64,000 nt of DNA from Paralithodes platypus (lineage: Eukaryota; Arthropoda; Malacostraca; Decapoda; Lithodidae): contig CM064519.1 in NCBI GenBank assembly GCA_032716605.1, positions 32,695,423 to 32,759,422 on the forward strand. Direction: 5' to 3'. The translations under genes were made by a program, and so were the position numbers. Below, one piece after another: positions 1 to 12,290 of this stretch. Within the stretch, counting starts at the first letter, position 1; each line of letters opens with the position of its first letter. The notes beneath the pieces are model-generated. The model was not told the DNA's origin. It worked only from the letters and a program-made list of their open reading frames with translations, and made no database searches.

Positions 1-470
1 TGGAGTGGAGAGTGGTGGAGGGCCAAGTGGAGTGGATAGTGGTGGAGGGCCAAGTGGAGTGGGAGTGGTGGAGTGGATAGTGGTGGAGGGACAAGTTTAG
101 TGGGTGTGGTGGAGGGACGAGGCTGGAGTGGATAGTGGTGGATGGCCAAGTTGAGTGGGAGTGGTGGAGTGGATAGTGGTGGAGGGCCAAGTTGAGTGGG
201 AGTGGTGGAGGACAAAGTGGAGTGGGTGAGGTGGAGTTGATAGTGGTGGAGGACAAAGTGGAGTGGGTGTGGTGGAGTGGATAGTGGTGAAGGACCAAGT
301 TGAGGGGGTGTGGTGGAGTGGATAGTGGTGGAGGGCCAAGTTGAGTGGGAGTGGATAGTGGTGGAGGGCCAAGTTGAGTGGGAGTGGTGGAGTGGATAGT
401 GGCGGAGGGCCAAGTTGAGTGGGTGTGGTTGAATAGGAGTGGTGGAGTAAGTGTAGAGGAGGTGATTAGA
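1..470. repeat. GTGG-rich minisatellite, about 40-bp unit
   Basis: The G-rich plus strand repeats blocks such as AGTGGTGGAGGGCCAAGTTG. The GGCCAAG or GACAAAG anchor recurs at about 21, 48, 88, 145, 185, 210, 251, 291, 333, 367 and 407. Spacing is mostly 40-42, with shorter (25-34) and longer (57) variants, so this is a higher-order array of a basic 40-mer that has gained and lost parts. The array is cut by the window edge. A long His/Pro/Leu/Thr-rich frame on the minus strand is only its translation. Confidence 0.9.
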
Positions 471-1260
471 GGAGAGACTGGTTGAGTTGTTTAGTGGAAT
501 GCTGGCGCTGGAGGGTAGAGTGGTAACGGAGTGCAGAAATAGTGGAGTAGTGGTAGAGATGGTAACCGGAGGACAGAATAGTTGACATGTTTTGGTGGAA
601 TTAGAATACTAGGTGAGCGTAGTGGAGAAGATGTGGTGAAGAGAGTGGCAAAATGGCAAAAGGGTTTGGTAGAGTGGCTGGTGGAGCAAGGTGTAGAGAG
701 GGTTTGGGACTGGGGGTATGGTGAAAAGGATTATGGAGAATTATATACAAACAAAAAAGCTTGATAACGTCGATTACTGGAGAGCGTGATAAAACAAAAA
801 AAGGTTTAGTGAAGTTAGTGGATTGTGTTTGGTGGAATGGGAAAGTTGGAGTGGGAGTGATTGAATAGCTGGTGGACAGAGAGGGTGGAAGAACAGTTGT
901 GGAGAGAATGATGAAGGGCAATGATGGAAATTGTTGGAAAACAGATTTATTTAAGTACCAAGAGTGTAATGGAGTTATTGGTGAAATAGGTTGTTGTGGA
1001 AGGGGTGGAATGTGGGACAAGAGGATGTAATATGATGAGATAGGGTTGAAGCAGTGGCCGATGGAGAAAGTGGAAGAAACTGTTTAATGGAGCAGACATG
1101 GAGGAGAGGGTGGCGAAGTGAGTGGAAGATATAGTGAGAGAGGTAGACTGGCTGAGATGGTGTGGCGGAGGCAACAGTGGCAATTTATTGTTAATATTAG
1201 GGTTAGAGGAAGTTATTATAAAGTGTGCACATACTACCATTAGTGTTATCAATAACAGGA
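471..1260. repeat. Decayed GTGG/GGAG-rich continuation of the minisatellite
   Basis: The same G/T/A bias and the words GTGGAG, GTGGTAGAG and TGGTGGA continue without a fixed period. The frames here in both orientations (601-1020 and 947-1252 minus, 582-764 plus) are open because the plus strand is poor in C. Nothing in them resembles a known domain. Read as diverged older units of the array at positions 1-470. Confidence 0.5.
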
Positions 1261-2455
1261 TAGTGATTGTATTAGAAGTTTAGTATATAGGTTGTGGTAT
1301 ATACACAGGGTGGTGTTCTATTGAGGTAGTGATGGAATTTGGATGTCGCTCTATTATGTGGGAATATTGTTATTTGTGTTGGTTTTAATGTGTAGATAAG
1401 TGACAACTTTAAATAGTTATCTTGAAATGACTCGATTTAAATAAAAACATATTTGTATTTCGATTACATTCCACTCAATTTACTACAATATTTGAATTTT
1501 TTCAAATAATTTTTCTAAGCAATTAAACGCAAATTTAATAGTTAAAATAAAACGTTTTCAATATTGTAATACTGTTAATGTATTAACCTTAATATAATAT
1601 ATCCTTAATATATCCTAATATGTTCGACCCGAGATATATGGCTGGACAAGATTTTTCGACTTGAGTCTACACTATTATACAAGTTAAATGCGTTCTTCCA
1701 GTAACACTAATACATTCTAATAAGACCAAATCTGCCATAAACTAACTTAATTTATCGTCAGCTCATTAAATGCGCATTAATCTACCTCAATTTGTTCTAC
1801 AGATGAAACGAACACAAATTCCCAAATGTCCATTAAAGCAATAGTTTTGGGACACTTTTGGCGCTATTTGATCAAAGTCCATCCATGACACCTACAATGA
1901 AAATATCTAACGACAAATATCACTCATTGAATTTGTAAATAACCTTCTATATTACAATTAAATAAAACAAAAAGATGAAAAACATGGACTTTTGGAGTTG
2001 GAAGCAAATATATATATAGTTGCAAAGTGAGATTAAGGCAATATGAGGCAGCTTAGGAATCGTAGAAAACATTTATCTTGATCGAGGAAGAGGTAGTGAA
2101 TGTTCTTGGGGATATTAGAGTCAGGAGTAATACAGAGAATACACATTTGTTGATATAGAAGGCGGTTTCGGTAGTATATTGGGTGACTTTTTATATTATG
2201 GTCCGCTGTTTTACATATATATATTTTTTTTCTATGGTAAGGATAATGATGGAAATGTCGGTTACTATTTAGGTTACTCTGAGAATTTGCCATCGAATTG
2301 TGTCAACTCGACCAATGTTGCGAATTGTCGAGTGGAATTGTACAGCGTGACATGATACTGTTTGTGTATGTTTTAATATCACAATTTAAAGTCTTATCGT
2401 GTACAGTACTTAAATCGGGCAAACTATTTTCTTGCATGATCAACAATATACGCCC
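1261..2455. other. AT-rich unique sequence, nothing recognised
   Basis: Ordinary AT-rich DNA with homopolymer A and T runs. No convincing frame, tRNA-like box or repeat is visible. The minus-strand frame at 2033-2293 has mixed composition but no recognisable motif. Confidence 0.5.
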
Positions 2456-2493
2456 TCCCACTCACACACATACACAAACACACGTTTTTATGT

Positions 2494-2496
<3 letters not shown>

Positions 2497-2572
<76 letters not shown>
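2497..2572. repeat. (CT)n microsatellite
   Basis: About 38 uninterrupted TC units, preceded by a short CACACA stretch at 2460-2483. Ser-Leu and Arg-Glu frames across it are artefacts. Confidence 0.98.
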
Positions 2573-2574
<2 letters not shown>

Positions 2575-2762
2575 GATTGCCGAGGCCACCAACTTATCAG
2601 ACAAAATGACCGTCACGATTCTGAACGGAAGGGGGCGACAACTGTTTTCGTGATAAAGATACTGTCGTGGGGCTCCCTTCACTCTCGTCCCCTATCTTGA
2701 TTGTTCCTTTATCTTTATTGTACACCACCAGCTACTGCGTTGGGTTAGTTTTTGCTCTCGCG

Positions 2763-2768
<6 letters not shown>

Positions 2769-2805
<37 letters not shown>
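2769..2805. repeat. (CT)n microsatellite
   Basis: About 18 CT units, preceded by CTCTTT and by CGCGCTC-type sequence, 200 bp after the larger CT tract in the same orientation. Confidence 0.95.
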
Positions 2806-2809
<4 letters not shown>

Positions 2810-2917
2810 AAACCTATTCTTTTTATGACATTTTTGTCCAATAATTATCTCTCTTTAACCTTTTACTATAGTCTGAATAGTATATGAAACTTTTGTTGCT
2901 GTGTTTCTGTTCATATT

Positions 2918-3905
2918 GTGATAATTGCTCTTTACCATTCTTCTTTATATCAGTCCCTTCAATATCTTAATTGCATATCCACCTTCTCTCTTCTAATCCC
3001 TCTTCCTCTCTTCTTACTCCTCCCACTCTTCTGCCTCCTTTCCGTTCCCTTCCATATCTCCCTTTGCTCTCGCCTCACCTCGTCTGTAACCCCATCTTGC
3101 ACTATCCCTGCTCACTACGTTCCCTGCTCTCTTCTGCTTCTATTGTTTTATCTCCTTATCCATCTTCTCATTTTCCTGTATATGTTTCCCCCCTTCTACA
3201 TCCTCGCTATTCTCAACGGCTTCTGTTTTCTTCCTCCCATTCGTTCTCCATATCTCCCTCAGCTCCACCTCACCTATCACCCTTTCCTTCAGTCCCTTTC
3301 ATATCCCTCACGTTTTCTCAGTATTCCCCTTTCCTCTCTGCTTGTTTCTTCCACACCTTCCTCTCCTCCCCCCTTCGTTCTCCATATTTCCCTCAGCTCA
3401 CCTTTTATTTCAGTCCTTTTCATATCCCTCACGTTCTCTCATCTATTCCCCTTCCTCTCTGCTCGTTTCTCCCACACCTCTCTCTTCTCTCCCCTTCGTT
3501 CTCCTCCATATCTCCCTCAGTTCTCACCTATCATCTTTTCCTTCAGCCCCCTTCATATCCCTTACGTTCGCTCATCTATTCCCTCTGTCTCTCTGCTTAT
3601 TTCTCCCACACATTCCTCTTCTCCCCCTCTCCTCCTCCCCACTTCGTTCTCCTCCATATCTCCGTCAGCTCTCACCTCACCTATCAGCGTCCACCCACCG
3701 TGTCTGCGGATCTCACCTAACAGGACGTGGCTCATAAAGACACTCACTGTCAACCCTAAACTTATAGCTCCTTAAATCCCAACCATCGCCTTCTCCTCCT
3801 CTTCCACCTCCCCTTCTCTCTCTCGCTTCCTCCGCATTCCTGACTTATTCCTCCTTCTCTTTCATGTATCCCTTCTTCTCCTCTTCTTCCACTTCCTTCT
3901 TCCTT
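2918..3905. repeat. Pyrimidine-rich degenerate tandem array, about 125-150 bp unit
   Basis: The plus strand is very strongly C+T. The anchor CATATCTCCCTCAG, with TTCGTTCTC just upstream, recurs near 3053, 3249, 3383, 3507 and 3655, giving spacings of 196, 134, 124 and 148. Around it TCATATCCCTCACGTTCTC and TTTCTCCCACACCT recur in order. Three overlapping plus-strand frames, the longest 285 codons, are all open because a pyrimidine-rich strand contains few stop codons. None is a credible gene. Confidence 0.8.
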
Positions 3906-5205
3906 TACCTCCTTGGAGAATATTAAACGAATATAAATCAATAAGACACAATATATATATAAAATATTAAAACGAGACTAGACGAATTGGGAACACGCAG
4001 ATAAATTAGATCAGACGAGGCAATAATATGACAAATCAGAGAAGAGAAGCAGAAACAAGAAGAAAAAATAAAATAAAATAAATAAGACAAATAATATAGA
4101 AGTCATCAGCAAAGATTCGCAGCCAAGTTATGTGAGGAGGCGAATACAAAATAATAAGAGGAGAAAGCAATTGGAAGGGAATGAGAGAGGGATGTTTGGT
4201 TCAGCCATTTAGTAAGATGTATAACATTATTTAACAGGAAAAAGCTGCAAAACAAAGCTAAGCGATGAGATTAGAAGAGAAGGAAGAACAAAGTAAAAGG
4301 GAGGTGAGGAGAACGGGCAAGCTATACCAGTTAGCATGCTGTAAGAAGAAGACTAAAGAGACAAACAAATGCAAGAAGATATGAACAGAAGAGAAGGAAA
4401 GATCTTAGATGAGGTTGATGGATGATGGTTGAGGGATGTTAGGCGGCTCACCAAATTAGGACGATACAGAGGTCAACACAACACAAACGTAAATAAGAGA
4501 AAGGGAACCCAGTAAGGAGGACGGAGAGAGGGCGGGGCAGAGAACAACCAATGAGCAAGAAAGTCGAACAAGGAATTGAGCAACTAATAATACAAAACGA
4601 AGTCAAACAAGACGATAAGGAGAGACGGGTTAGAAGAAGGGAAGCGGGAGAGGGAGGGGCATTAAGGTAGACCAGTTAGCAAGACATCTAAGTGTGGATA
4701 CGCAAAGTAGGTAGTAGACAATTAGAACAAATAAGTCAAACGAAGATAGAGAAAGGACAACATTACAAAGACAAGAAAATGACAAGATGAGTGGAAGGAG
4801 AGACCAGTTAGAGGAAAGTAAAAGAGGCAAGGACGGGCATGAGGGTGGAGTAGTTAGCAAGACATCTAAGTTTGGCTAAGAACAGAAGTCATAAAAGAAA
4901 GCAATAAAGAAACTAAACAAATACAAAAACAAACAAGACGACAATAATATAAGTGAAAGGAGAGACGGGATAGAAGGGAAGAGAGAGAGAGAGAGGGAAG
5001 AGCCTGAGAGTGGACCAGTTAGCAAGACATCTAAGTGTGGCTAAGAACAAAGACATAGCAGAAAAAAGACAAAACTAAACAAATACAAAAACAAACAAGA
5101 CTACAAGAAGATAAGTGAAAGGAGAAACCAGGTATAAGAAGGAGAGAGAGAGGGAAGGGTATGAGAGTGAACCAGTTAGCAAGACATCTAAGTGTGGCTA
5201 AGGTT
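3906..5205. repeat. Purine-rich tandem array, about 157-178 bp unit
   Basis: Units share GTTAGCAAGACATCTAAGTG followed by an A-rich segment (AAACAAATACAAAAACAA) and a GGAGAGAC...GAGAGGGA segment. GTTAGC lies at 4330, 4675, 4853, 5018 and 5175, so the last spacings are 178, 165 and 157; the 345-bp gap holds one decayed unit. The most similar units are at the right end, and copies fade leftwards from about 4.6 kb. The array begins where the pyrimidine array stops. Confidence 0.8.
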
Positions 5206-5345
5206 ACTCCCCGACGTGTTTATTGGCTCGTAACAGTCCGGTCGCGGCCCTCCACCTTTTAACACGCGCCGCCTCCACCACCACCACCACAGACCAAGGA
5301 GATAAACGTGTTATTTTAGTTTAATATAGCCATACATGACTTGGT
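5206..5345. other. Short GC/CpG-rich patch
   Basis: After the purine array comes about 90 bp with a CpG cluster (GACGTG, GGTCGCGGCC, ACGCGCCGCC) and a (CCA)5 run, then AT-rich DNA. No frame or known promoter box can be assigned. It stands out only by composition. Confidence 0.4.
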
Positions 5346-5386
5346 GTCATTGTACAGATGGTAACACCGATATCCTTAGACTGTTA

Positions 5387-5391
<5 letters not shown>

Positions 5392-5451
<60 letters not shown>
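5392..5451. repeat. (CA)n microsatellite
   Basis: Thirty uninterrupted CA units, preceded by GCGCG. Confidence 0.98.
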
Positions 5452-5452
<1 letters not shown>

Positions 5453-5721
5453 CGCCATTCCGTTGTAGTTGATTTGTTGCATATATTTGCTCAAATAAGC
5501 GATTGGAGTAATTTACAGTGTCGAATTATATCCTCATATTCCTACCCTACGCTAATTATATAAATTAATAATCACTTCATATTAAATATGTGAATAATGT
5601 AACTACAATTATATTTCATGTACTATGGCAAAAATAATGACATACATAAGAATCGCCTTTACCCTGCAATGCAAAGATTCCACCTCGTATTGCATTTCGT
5701 CACCCTACTTTTCCCCCGATC

Positions 5722-5722
<1 letters not shown>

Positions 5723-5760
<38 letters not shown>

Positions 5761-5860
5761 GCAAATACACAAGTAAGAGCAAGGCTGTATTTGTGTGTGT
5801 GTGTGTGTGAGTGTGTATCCATGTGCGTGTGTCTGCATGTATGTATGTGTATGTGTGCCT
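5723..5860. repeat. (GT)n microsatellite cluster
   Basis: Uninterrupted GT at 5723-5756, a second run at 5791-5817, then GTGTGTAT/TGCATGTATG variants to about 5860. Confidence 0.95.
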
Positions 5861-5900
5861 GTGTGCGCCCCCCAAGGTTCCCACAGGTGTCTCGTAATCT

Positions 5901-5966
5901 AGCGGTGGTGGTGGTGGTGGTGTAGCCTACAAGTCCCGCGGCCACTACCACCACCACCACCACCTC
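5901..5966. repeat. (GGT)n / (ACC)n inverted repeat
   Basis: Six GGT triplets at about 5902-5921 face six ACC triplets at about 5947-5966 across roughly 25 bp that include CCGCGG. As single strands the two blocks are fully complementary, so the region can form a triplet-repeat hairpin. It lies 85 bp before a 99-bp CT tract. Confidence 0.85.
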
Positions 5967-6047
5967 CACTGCAGCCATCCCGACAGAAATGGCCCGTAAA
6001 AGTGAGTGTCCCACCGATAAACTCTTCTCCACTCCACCCCACCCCAC

Positions 6048-6960
<913 letters not shown>

Positions 6961-7142
6961 AAGCGTTCCTATCAAAACCACGTGCTCTCGCTCTCTCTCT
7001 CTCTTTCCTTGCCCCAGCAGCTCAGAGTTAAAGTGGGCTATTCAGAGGTCATAAAGAAGCTCGTTCGTGTAACTTGATGGTCCCTTTTACAACCGGTGGG
7101 GCGAGGTTGGCACAGGACGGTGGAATTTCAGCAGATAGTGGC

Positions 7143-7410
7143 CTTCCTCCCTCCCTCCCTCCCATTCACCTGATTTTATGAATGAACGTAGTAGTGGCGG
7201 CAGGAGTAGTAGTAGTGGGGGTCTTTGGGGGTAAGAATGGAGGAGAGGGGGGTAGGGAGAGAGAATTTGTGAGAGGAAGGAACTTGGTGGGAGGGGAGAG
7301 GGGGTAAGGAGAGCAAATTTGTGAGATGAGGTGTAGTTGTGGTGGTGGGAAGGGGGGTAAGAATGGAGGAGAGGAGAGGGAAAGATATTTTGGAGAGAAA
7401 CATGAGTAGA
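7143..7410. repeat. (CCCT)n and GGGGTAAGAATGGAGGAGAGG repeats
   Basis: CCTCCCTCCCTCCCTCCC at 7146-7163 is followed by a G-rich block. There GGGGGTAAGAATGGAGGAG occurs twice (about 7228 and 7353) and GGTAAGGAGAGCAAATTTGTGAG echoes GGTAGGGAGAGAGAATTTGTGAG. This gives a degenerate tandem repeat with a long period of about 60-125 bp. Pro/Leu/Ser minus-strand frames are artefacts. Confidence 0.65.
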
Positions 7411-8225
7411 AGGCGATGGGAGAAGGATATAATTTAAATAACATAGGGATCAACGATACAAATTAAAACAGGGAGTGGCTGTGGAGGTTATGCAAGAGGG
7501 ATTAAAAATGCAGTGATAAAACGAGTACACAGGAACCAAGAAGGTGGCAAGTGGGGAAGAGAAAGCAAACGGTTAAGAAAAAGAAAGAAAAATACGATAA
7601 GGAAGCAAATGAAAGACAAAGACAATGGGAAGACAAACAAGAAATTGAATGTTGAGCAAGAGAAAAATTAACAAAGGAGGGGAAAATTCAAAGAAGAAAC
7701 AAGTGAAGAGGTCGATGAGCTTATGAATGAAGGACGAGTTTTATCAACACAGTCGAACAGGGATATGCTAATGATAAACTATATCAAACAGCACTAACCA
7801 ATAACACGACTATAACAACTAGGTACACATAATGAGTGTATTAATCGCTTATGTTTTCGAATTTGAACAGGTAAACCGAAGAACACTGTTTATGAGTACC
7901 ATTTGTTATACAATTAAGTCAAATTTGTACAGTGTAATGAGAGCAAAGGCATTAGCAACAATATTCTGCAATAACAGACGAGGTGGGACTATAGTAAGAC
8001 AATAAGTGACTGAATATGGAGAGGGGTTTATGTGATCGCGAGAGCAGAACATGAGAAGGAAAAGATAATATTTGTGACATTTACGCTAAAAGACTTGTTA
8101 TATGGCAAGCAGAGAGGGGATAAAAACATGTGAAGTAAGACTGTACTTTTAAGTAATTTTAAGTAAAATTGTGTAGATTGATTATCGACCTATTTTAAGA
8201 ACATAGGATAATGGTTGATAATATA
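7411..8225. other. A-rich unique sequence, nothing recognised
   Basis: A-rich plus strand (AAGAAAAAGAAAGAAAAA near 7577) with no tandem anchor and no frame of note. Confidence 0.45.
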
Positions 8226-8228
8226 TAA

Positions 8229-8555
8229 GGAGAGAGAGAGAGAGAGAGCAGCGAAGCCGTTCATTGGCGGCCATTTTGGGTAGTTTATGGGAGGAGAGTG
8301 AAGGTAATATTGCCAGGAAGGTCGCGGTAGTGGCCGCGTGTGTATGTCTGTGTGTGTTTGTGGTTGTATGTGTGTGTGTGTACTGCGTGTGAGTGTGTAT
8401 TTCATGTGCGTATGTGTGTTGTTGCGTGTGTGAGTTATTTTGTGTGTGTGTGTGTACGAATTTGTGTGCCCGTGTATAGGTAAATAAAACAAATAAAAAT
8501 AAAATATATATGTATAGAAATAAATAAAGTAAATACAAATAAATAAATACAATCA
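8229..8555. repeat. Microsatellite cluster: (GA)n, (GT)n, (AAAT)n
   Basis: (GA)10 at 8229-8248, interrupted GT/GTGTAT sequence at 8337-8460, and A-rich AAATAAAT/AAAATA repeats at 8480-8553. The two His/Thr- and Leu/Tyr-rich minus-strand frames of about 120 codons are their translations. Confidence 0.85.
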
Positions 8556-9182
8556 TATTGACGGAAAAAACGTGTACAAATTATGGCAGGGCGAAAAACG
8601 AAGATAATATAGAAAAGGTAATAAAGAGTAAGAGTAATGTAAACAATATGACGTGGCTGTGGTGAGAAGTTCCGAGGAAAGTGGTAAACAAAAGGAGACG
8701 AAAAGCCAGGCAGAGAGTAACTTGAGGAGAGAAAATCTGCGTCCTTTTAAAATTCTGGCTAGTATTTGGCAATTTTATTCACCTTCGGAAGGATACACAA
8801 GAATCAAAGATGCAATAAACATCCCCCTGACTTTGACCGGTACTCCCTAAACTGAATTAAATCATCATACGATCAGCAAAAAATGAAGAGAGGCATCATC
8901 GAAACGAAAGGGTTAAGGAATTGGTAAACATAAACATTAGGTGATAAAGAGTGTAAGGAGAATCAAGGAGGAGCAGTCATGGGAGCACGTGACGCGATAT
9001 AGTTACTACAAAGGGGGCGGAGAGTTTACGAGACAAGGAAGGGAAACCCCGAGTGTGTGAGAGAGAGGGGAAAAAAAGGTGGAGTGGAAAATGAAGAGAG
9101 AAAGAGAGAGAGAGAGATACTGAGGTGTATGAAGTAATGAACGCAAAACATAGACGTGCAGTATACTCAGGAGGAATACAGA
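8556..9182. other. Unique sequence with a short GA run
   Basis: Mixed AT-rich DNA. Purine-rich with GAGAGAGAGAGAGA at 9102-9116 and G/A homopolymer at 9068-9079. The 65-codon plus frame at 8653-8850 has a mixed amino-acid composition but no recognised motif and no splice or promoter support. Confidence 0.4.
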
Positions 9183-9229
9183 GGGGCGTTGCGCTCCTTG
9201 GTGCCGCTAGAAGAGTGGCGAACACATCA
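9183..9229 (-). repeat. 47-bp dispersed repeat, copy 1
   Basis: Read on the minus strand this is TGATGTGTTCGCCACTCTTC followed by TAGCGGCACCAAGGAGCGCA. It matches 17788-17836 on the plus strand at nearly every position outside seven or eight substitutions. In one frame both copies translate to DVFATLL(A/V)APRS(A/V)T. It may be a remnant of a transposon-encoded protein. I do not recognise the family. Confidence 0.6.
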
Positions 9230-9529
9230 AAAGGTATCAAAAGGTAAGGTAAGGTGCAAAAGTATAAAGCAAATAATCTAAACAGTTGCGAGAGATCATC
9301 TGATTCTATTCGACACGGTGTGGGTAAACAGAAGGAAGCATTGAGAGAAGAACATTTCGAGTACATGGACAGGGAATATTAAATGGAGTATAGGAGTCGT
9401 GTGGATAATCCTAACTTTCTCCATCATCAGCAAACTTACAGGTATATAGAAATGGACACAGAATAAGGCGAGTGGATTGAGAACAAGCACGAGTAAATAA
9501 CTAAAGATTATGGTAAAGGAATGAAAATT

Positions 9530-9665
9530 ACGAGTGCAGTTAAGAAGACTAGTAGTAGAGTGAGGAAGGAAACAAGTAGAGTAAGAAAATAAATAGTGTA
9601 GTTGGGGAAGATCAGGAATGGAGTGAGGAAGATTACGAGTGAAGTGAGCATGAGTGGAATGGAGT
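9530..9665. repeat. Degenerate GAGTGAGGAAG tandem repeat
   Basis: AGAGTGAGGAAGGAAACAAG, GGAGTGAGGAAGATTACGAG and TACGAGTGCAGTTAAGAAG recur with spacing of about 30-60 bp on the purine-rich plus strand. Confidence 0.5.
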
Positions 9666-11013
9666 AGCTTGTTTACCGATGATCGTAACTCTGTCCCTCA
9701 ACCAGCCAGTGTGTGTGAGAGAAGTTCGCCACTCCGCTTATGTATAGTGTGTAAAGTGAGAGTTGTTGATTGTGGGCCGCCCGCCCTTGTTTATGTTGCT
9801 ATCACTTACTTACGAGACCGCACGAGGGAGGCAGAGGACGAGTGGGAGTGGGGAGAAGAGAGGGATGTGGAAGGAAGAATTGAGAGGACAAATAGGAAGA
9901 GCAGGAGAATGAGAAATGAGAAGAGAAAACGGAAGAAGGGAGGGGAGAATAGGAGGGGAAAGAGAAGAGGTCGAGAATAGAGAGGGAATTGAAAGGTGGC
10001 ACTTGATATAAACACATAATGGAACAAGAGAGAAGGAAAGATTACTGTTAATTTAAAACTAAATATAATAAGGATAAGCTAAAATAGTAAACTTTGGACC
10101 AGCGATAGGGAGATGATTATCTGCGAAAACGTAGCTTGCGACCTTTCAATAATTAATATTAACAGAAAGCAACTTGTTATTATGCAATACTAATTTCAGA
10201 AAATAGGCATCCTATTGCCAAAAAATATTACTTGTGTAAATGCAATACATTTAACATACAACATTTACAACCATTTAAGCAATGTATTTGTTATATAAAC
10301 GAGCATACACCTTCAGTAATGATATGATATAAAAATACACAAAATCCGACCTAAGAACATTTCTCACGCATCTACCTCGGCGGGGGAAATTACTTATTGT
10401 TACTATCACAAAGTACCCGGGGAGAAGGTTGAAAATATTACAGGTGGCTTGACGCCTGTGTACACACCCCTGAAATGATCTACCTCCCCCTCCATAGAGC
10501 TACTCCCACCCCAGTCCCCAACACACACACAGCACCCTGGGGAGGAAGATGAGAGGGGGCACAAGTCCCTACTTTGACTCCCTTATAAAGGGTTAACGGG
10601 TGGCACACGTTGTAAGATATTTACAATTATGTATTATCATATTTCATAATAATAATCGGCTTTGTGAATATGTGCCGTAACTCGTTTCATGTTTCGTTTT
10701 CCATAATACAATACAAAACTATTCTTATTGGATTTCATAGTGTACCACCTACTTACATTGCTATTTATTGTTCAAACCAATTGTTTTCTTTATTTATCCC
10801 CATTATAATTCCTTCTCCAATCATTAAATCGTAATTATTTCTTCATACTGTATTGTGTATCTGACTCAAAGTGTTCTGCACACTCATTTTGCACCATATC
10901 CCTCTATATCTTTCCACCTACTCTCTTTCATTATTCAAGTTAGATCCCTTCACTTTCTGTCACCGACATCCTTATTTGCACTACCCCTTAATTATATAAT
11001 TCACACAAACTTC
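9666..11013. other. GC-richer patch, purine tract, then AT-rich unique DNA
   Basis: 9700-9840 is CpG-richer and holds a good minus-strand 5' splice donor look-alike (CTC/GTAAGT near 9815). 9840-9985 is GA-rich and explains overlapping frames in three reading frames. 10030-11010 is AT-rich with no repeat or gene recognised. Confidence 0.4.
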
Positions 11014-11360
11014 TTAAGAGGAGGTTTTTAGTTCGTTCCTTAGACATCAATCAGACTTAAAATTACACCCCTAGACCCCCTTTCAAGATACATTTGTACA
11101 TTTTTCGGTAGACAAATGTCCCGGCCGAATGCCGGTTCCTCTTAAAATACAGGCTACTTAAAATACTCGCTATCGCTCGCCAGGAAAAAATCGACACCTA
11201 AATGGCACGAAATGTCTTAAAATCGACAGAAATGGGGCGAAAGTGCTTAAAATCGCCAAACTAATGGGGCGAACGTTTTAAAATATCAAAAGCAATGGGG
11301 CTAAACATGAGGAAGCAAGGGGTCCAGCAAAAAATCCCCCAAGTGGAAATCGCTCCTTAA
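11014..11360 (+). mobile_element. TTAA-flanked miniature element, family 1, copy 1
   Basis: A 347-bp block bounded by TTAA at both ends (11014-11017 and 11357-11360). The left end reads TTAAGAGGAGGTTTTTAG and the right end is GGAAATCGCTCCTTAA. The family end, clear in the copy at 49239, is TTAAGGGGAGRTTT in inverted orientation. Inside, in order, are ACATTTTTCGGTAGA, a GGCCGAATGCCGG hairpin, TCGCTATCGCTCGCCAGG, TCGACACCTAAATGGCACGA and repeated ATGGGGCGAA/CTTAAAATCG words. All recur in order in the other family-1 copies. No coding capacity. TTAA targets are typical of piggyBac-type DNA transposons, so a non-autonomous element of that type is the best inference. Confidence 0.85.
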
Positions 11361-11384
11361 AGCCTACACTCTACGTCAGGTCAC

Positions 11385-11765
11385 TATTCCTCCTACATCT
11401 CTCATATCACTACAATTCCCTCATTCTCCTAGGTTAACGTCCTTACTCAAGCTATCTTTCTATATTTCACCCTACCTCCCAATATCACCCACTTTATCTA
11501 TCGACACCATTCGCCTAACTTCCCTCACCCTAGCTCCTTCACCCTCATCGTTCTTATTCACCTTACCTTCATATGGTCTGCACTCTACCTACCGACATCA
11601 TTCGCCCTACTTCCCTCACACTACTTCCCTTCACCCTCATCATCCTTACACCCTACCTCCCAATATCATCCCCTCTACCTACCGACACCAATCGCCCTAC
11701 ATCCTCACCCTACTTCCCTTCATTCGCCCGCCTCACCGTCCTTCTTCACCCTCTACGTTCCCCGC
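11385..11765. repeat. Pyrimidine-rich tandem repeat, about 93-bp unit
   Basis: The anchor CCGACACCATTCGCCCTAC recurs near 11499, 11590 and 11683, followed each time by TTCCCTCACCCTACTTCC and TTCACCCTCATC. Spacing is about 91-93 bp. At least three copies, decaying leftwards. It starts only about 25 bp after the TTAA element ends. Confidence 0.8.
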
Positions 11766-11820
11766 CGTGTAATCACTCATACGAGACAATGTTACCTCCC
11801 GTCTTCAGGGTCCCCAGGGG

Positions 11821-12290
11821 GTGATTAGGGCGCTGGGGGTACCGCTGGCTGGCATGCTGATGGTGGTATTGGTGGGGAGACTGGTATGGATGAGGAATGC
11901 TGTATTTATGGGAATTGGTGGGGGTACTGATATTGATGGGGATTGGTGGGGATACTGGCATTTGATGATAAATGGTGGGGGTACCGGTAATGATGGGGAT
12001 TGGTGGGGGAACTTGTATTGATGGAGATTGGGGGGATACTGGTATTTTATGAGAATTGATGGAGATATTTGTATTGATGGAGACTGGTGGAGATACTTGT
12101 ATTGATAGTGATGATGGTATTGATGGGGATTTTAGCATTGATGGGCATATGTGGTGATTCCGTTATGTATAGAGATTGGTGGAGATAATGGTATTTATTG
12201 GGATTGGATGAATTGTTGTTGTTTTTATACTGATGGAGGTACTGATAGTTGTGGGACTTGTGGCTTCTACACTGAAGACTGGTGATTGTG
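11821..12290. repeat. GGGGATTGGTGGGGATACTGG minisatellite, about 30-bp unit
   Basis: Variants of GGTATTGATGGGGATTGGTG and GGAGATACTTGTATTGATGG recur about every 30 bp. The unit degrades to the right. Frames on both strands (Ile/Ser/Asn-rich on minus, Gly/Trp-rich on plus) are repeat translations. Confidence 0.8.

Noticed and set aside
2918..3775. 285-codon plus-strand frame
   Set aside because: Lies in a pyrimidine-rich tandem array with two other open frames over the same bases. Composition is Ser/Pro/Leu/Phe only, without a domain.
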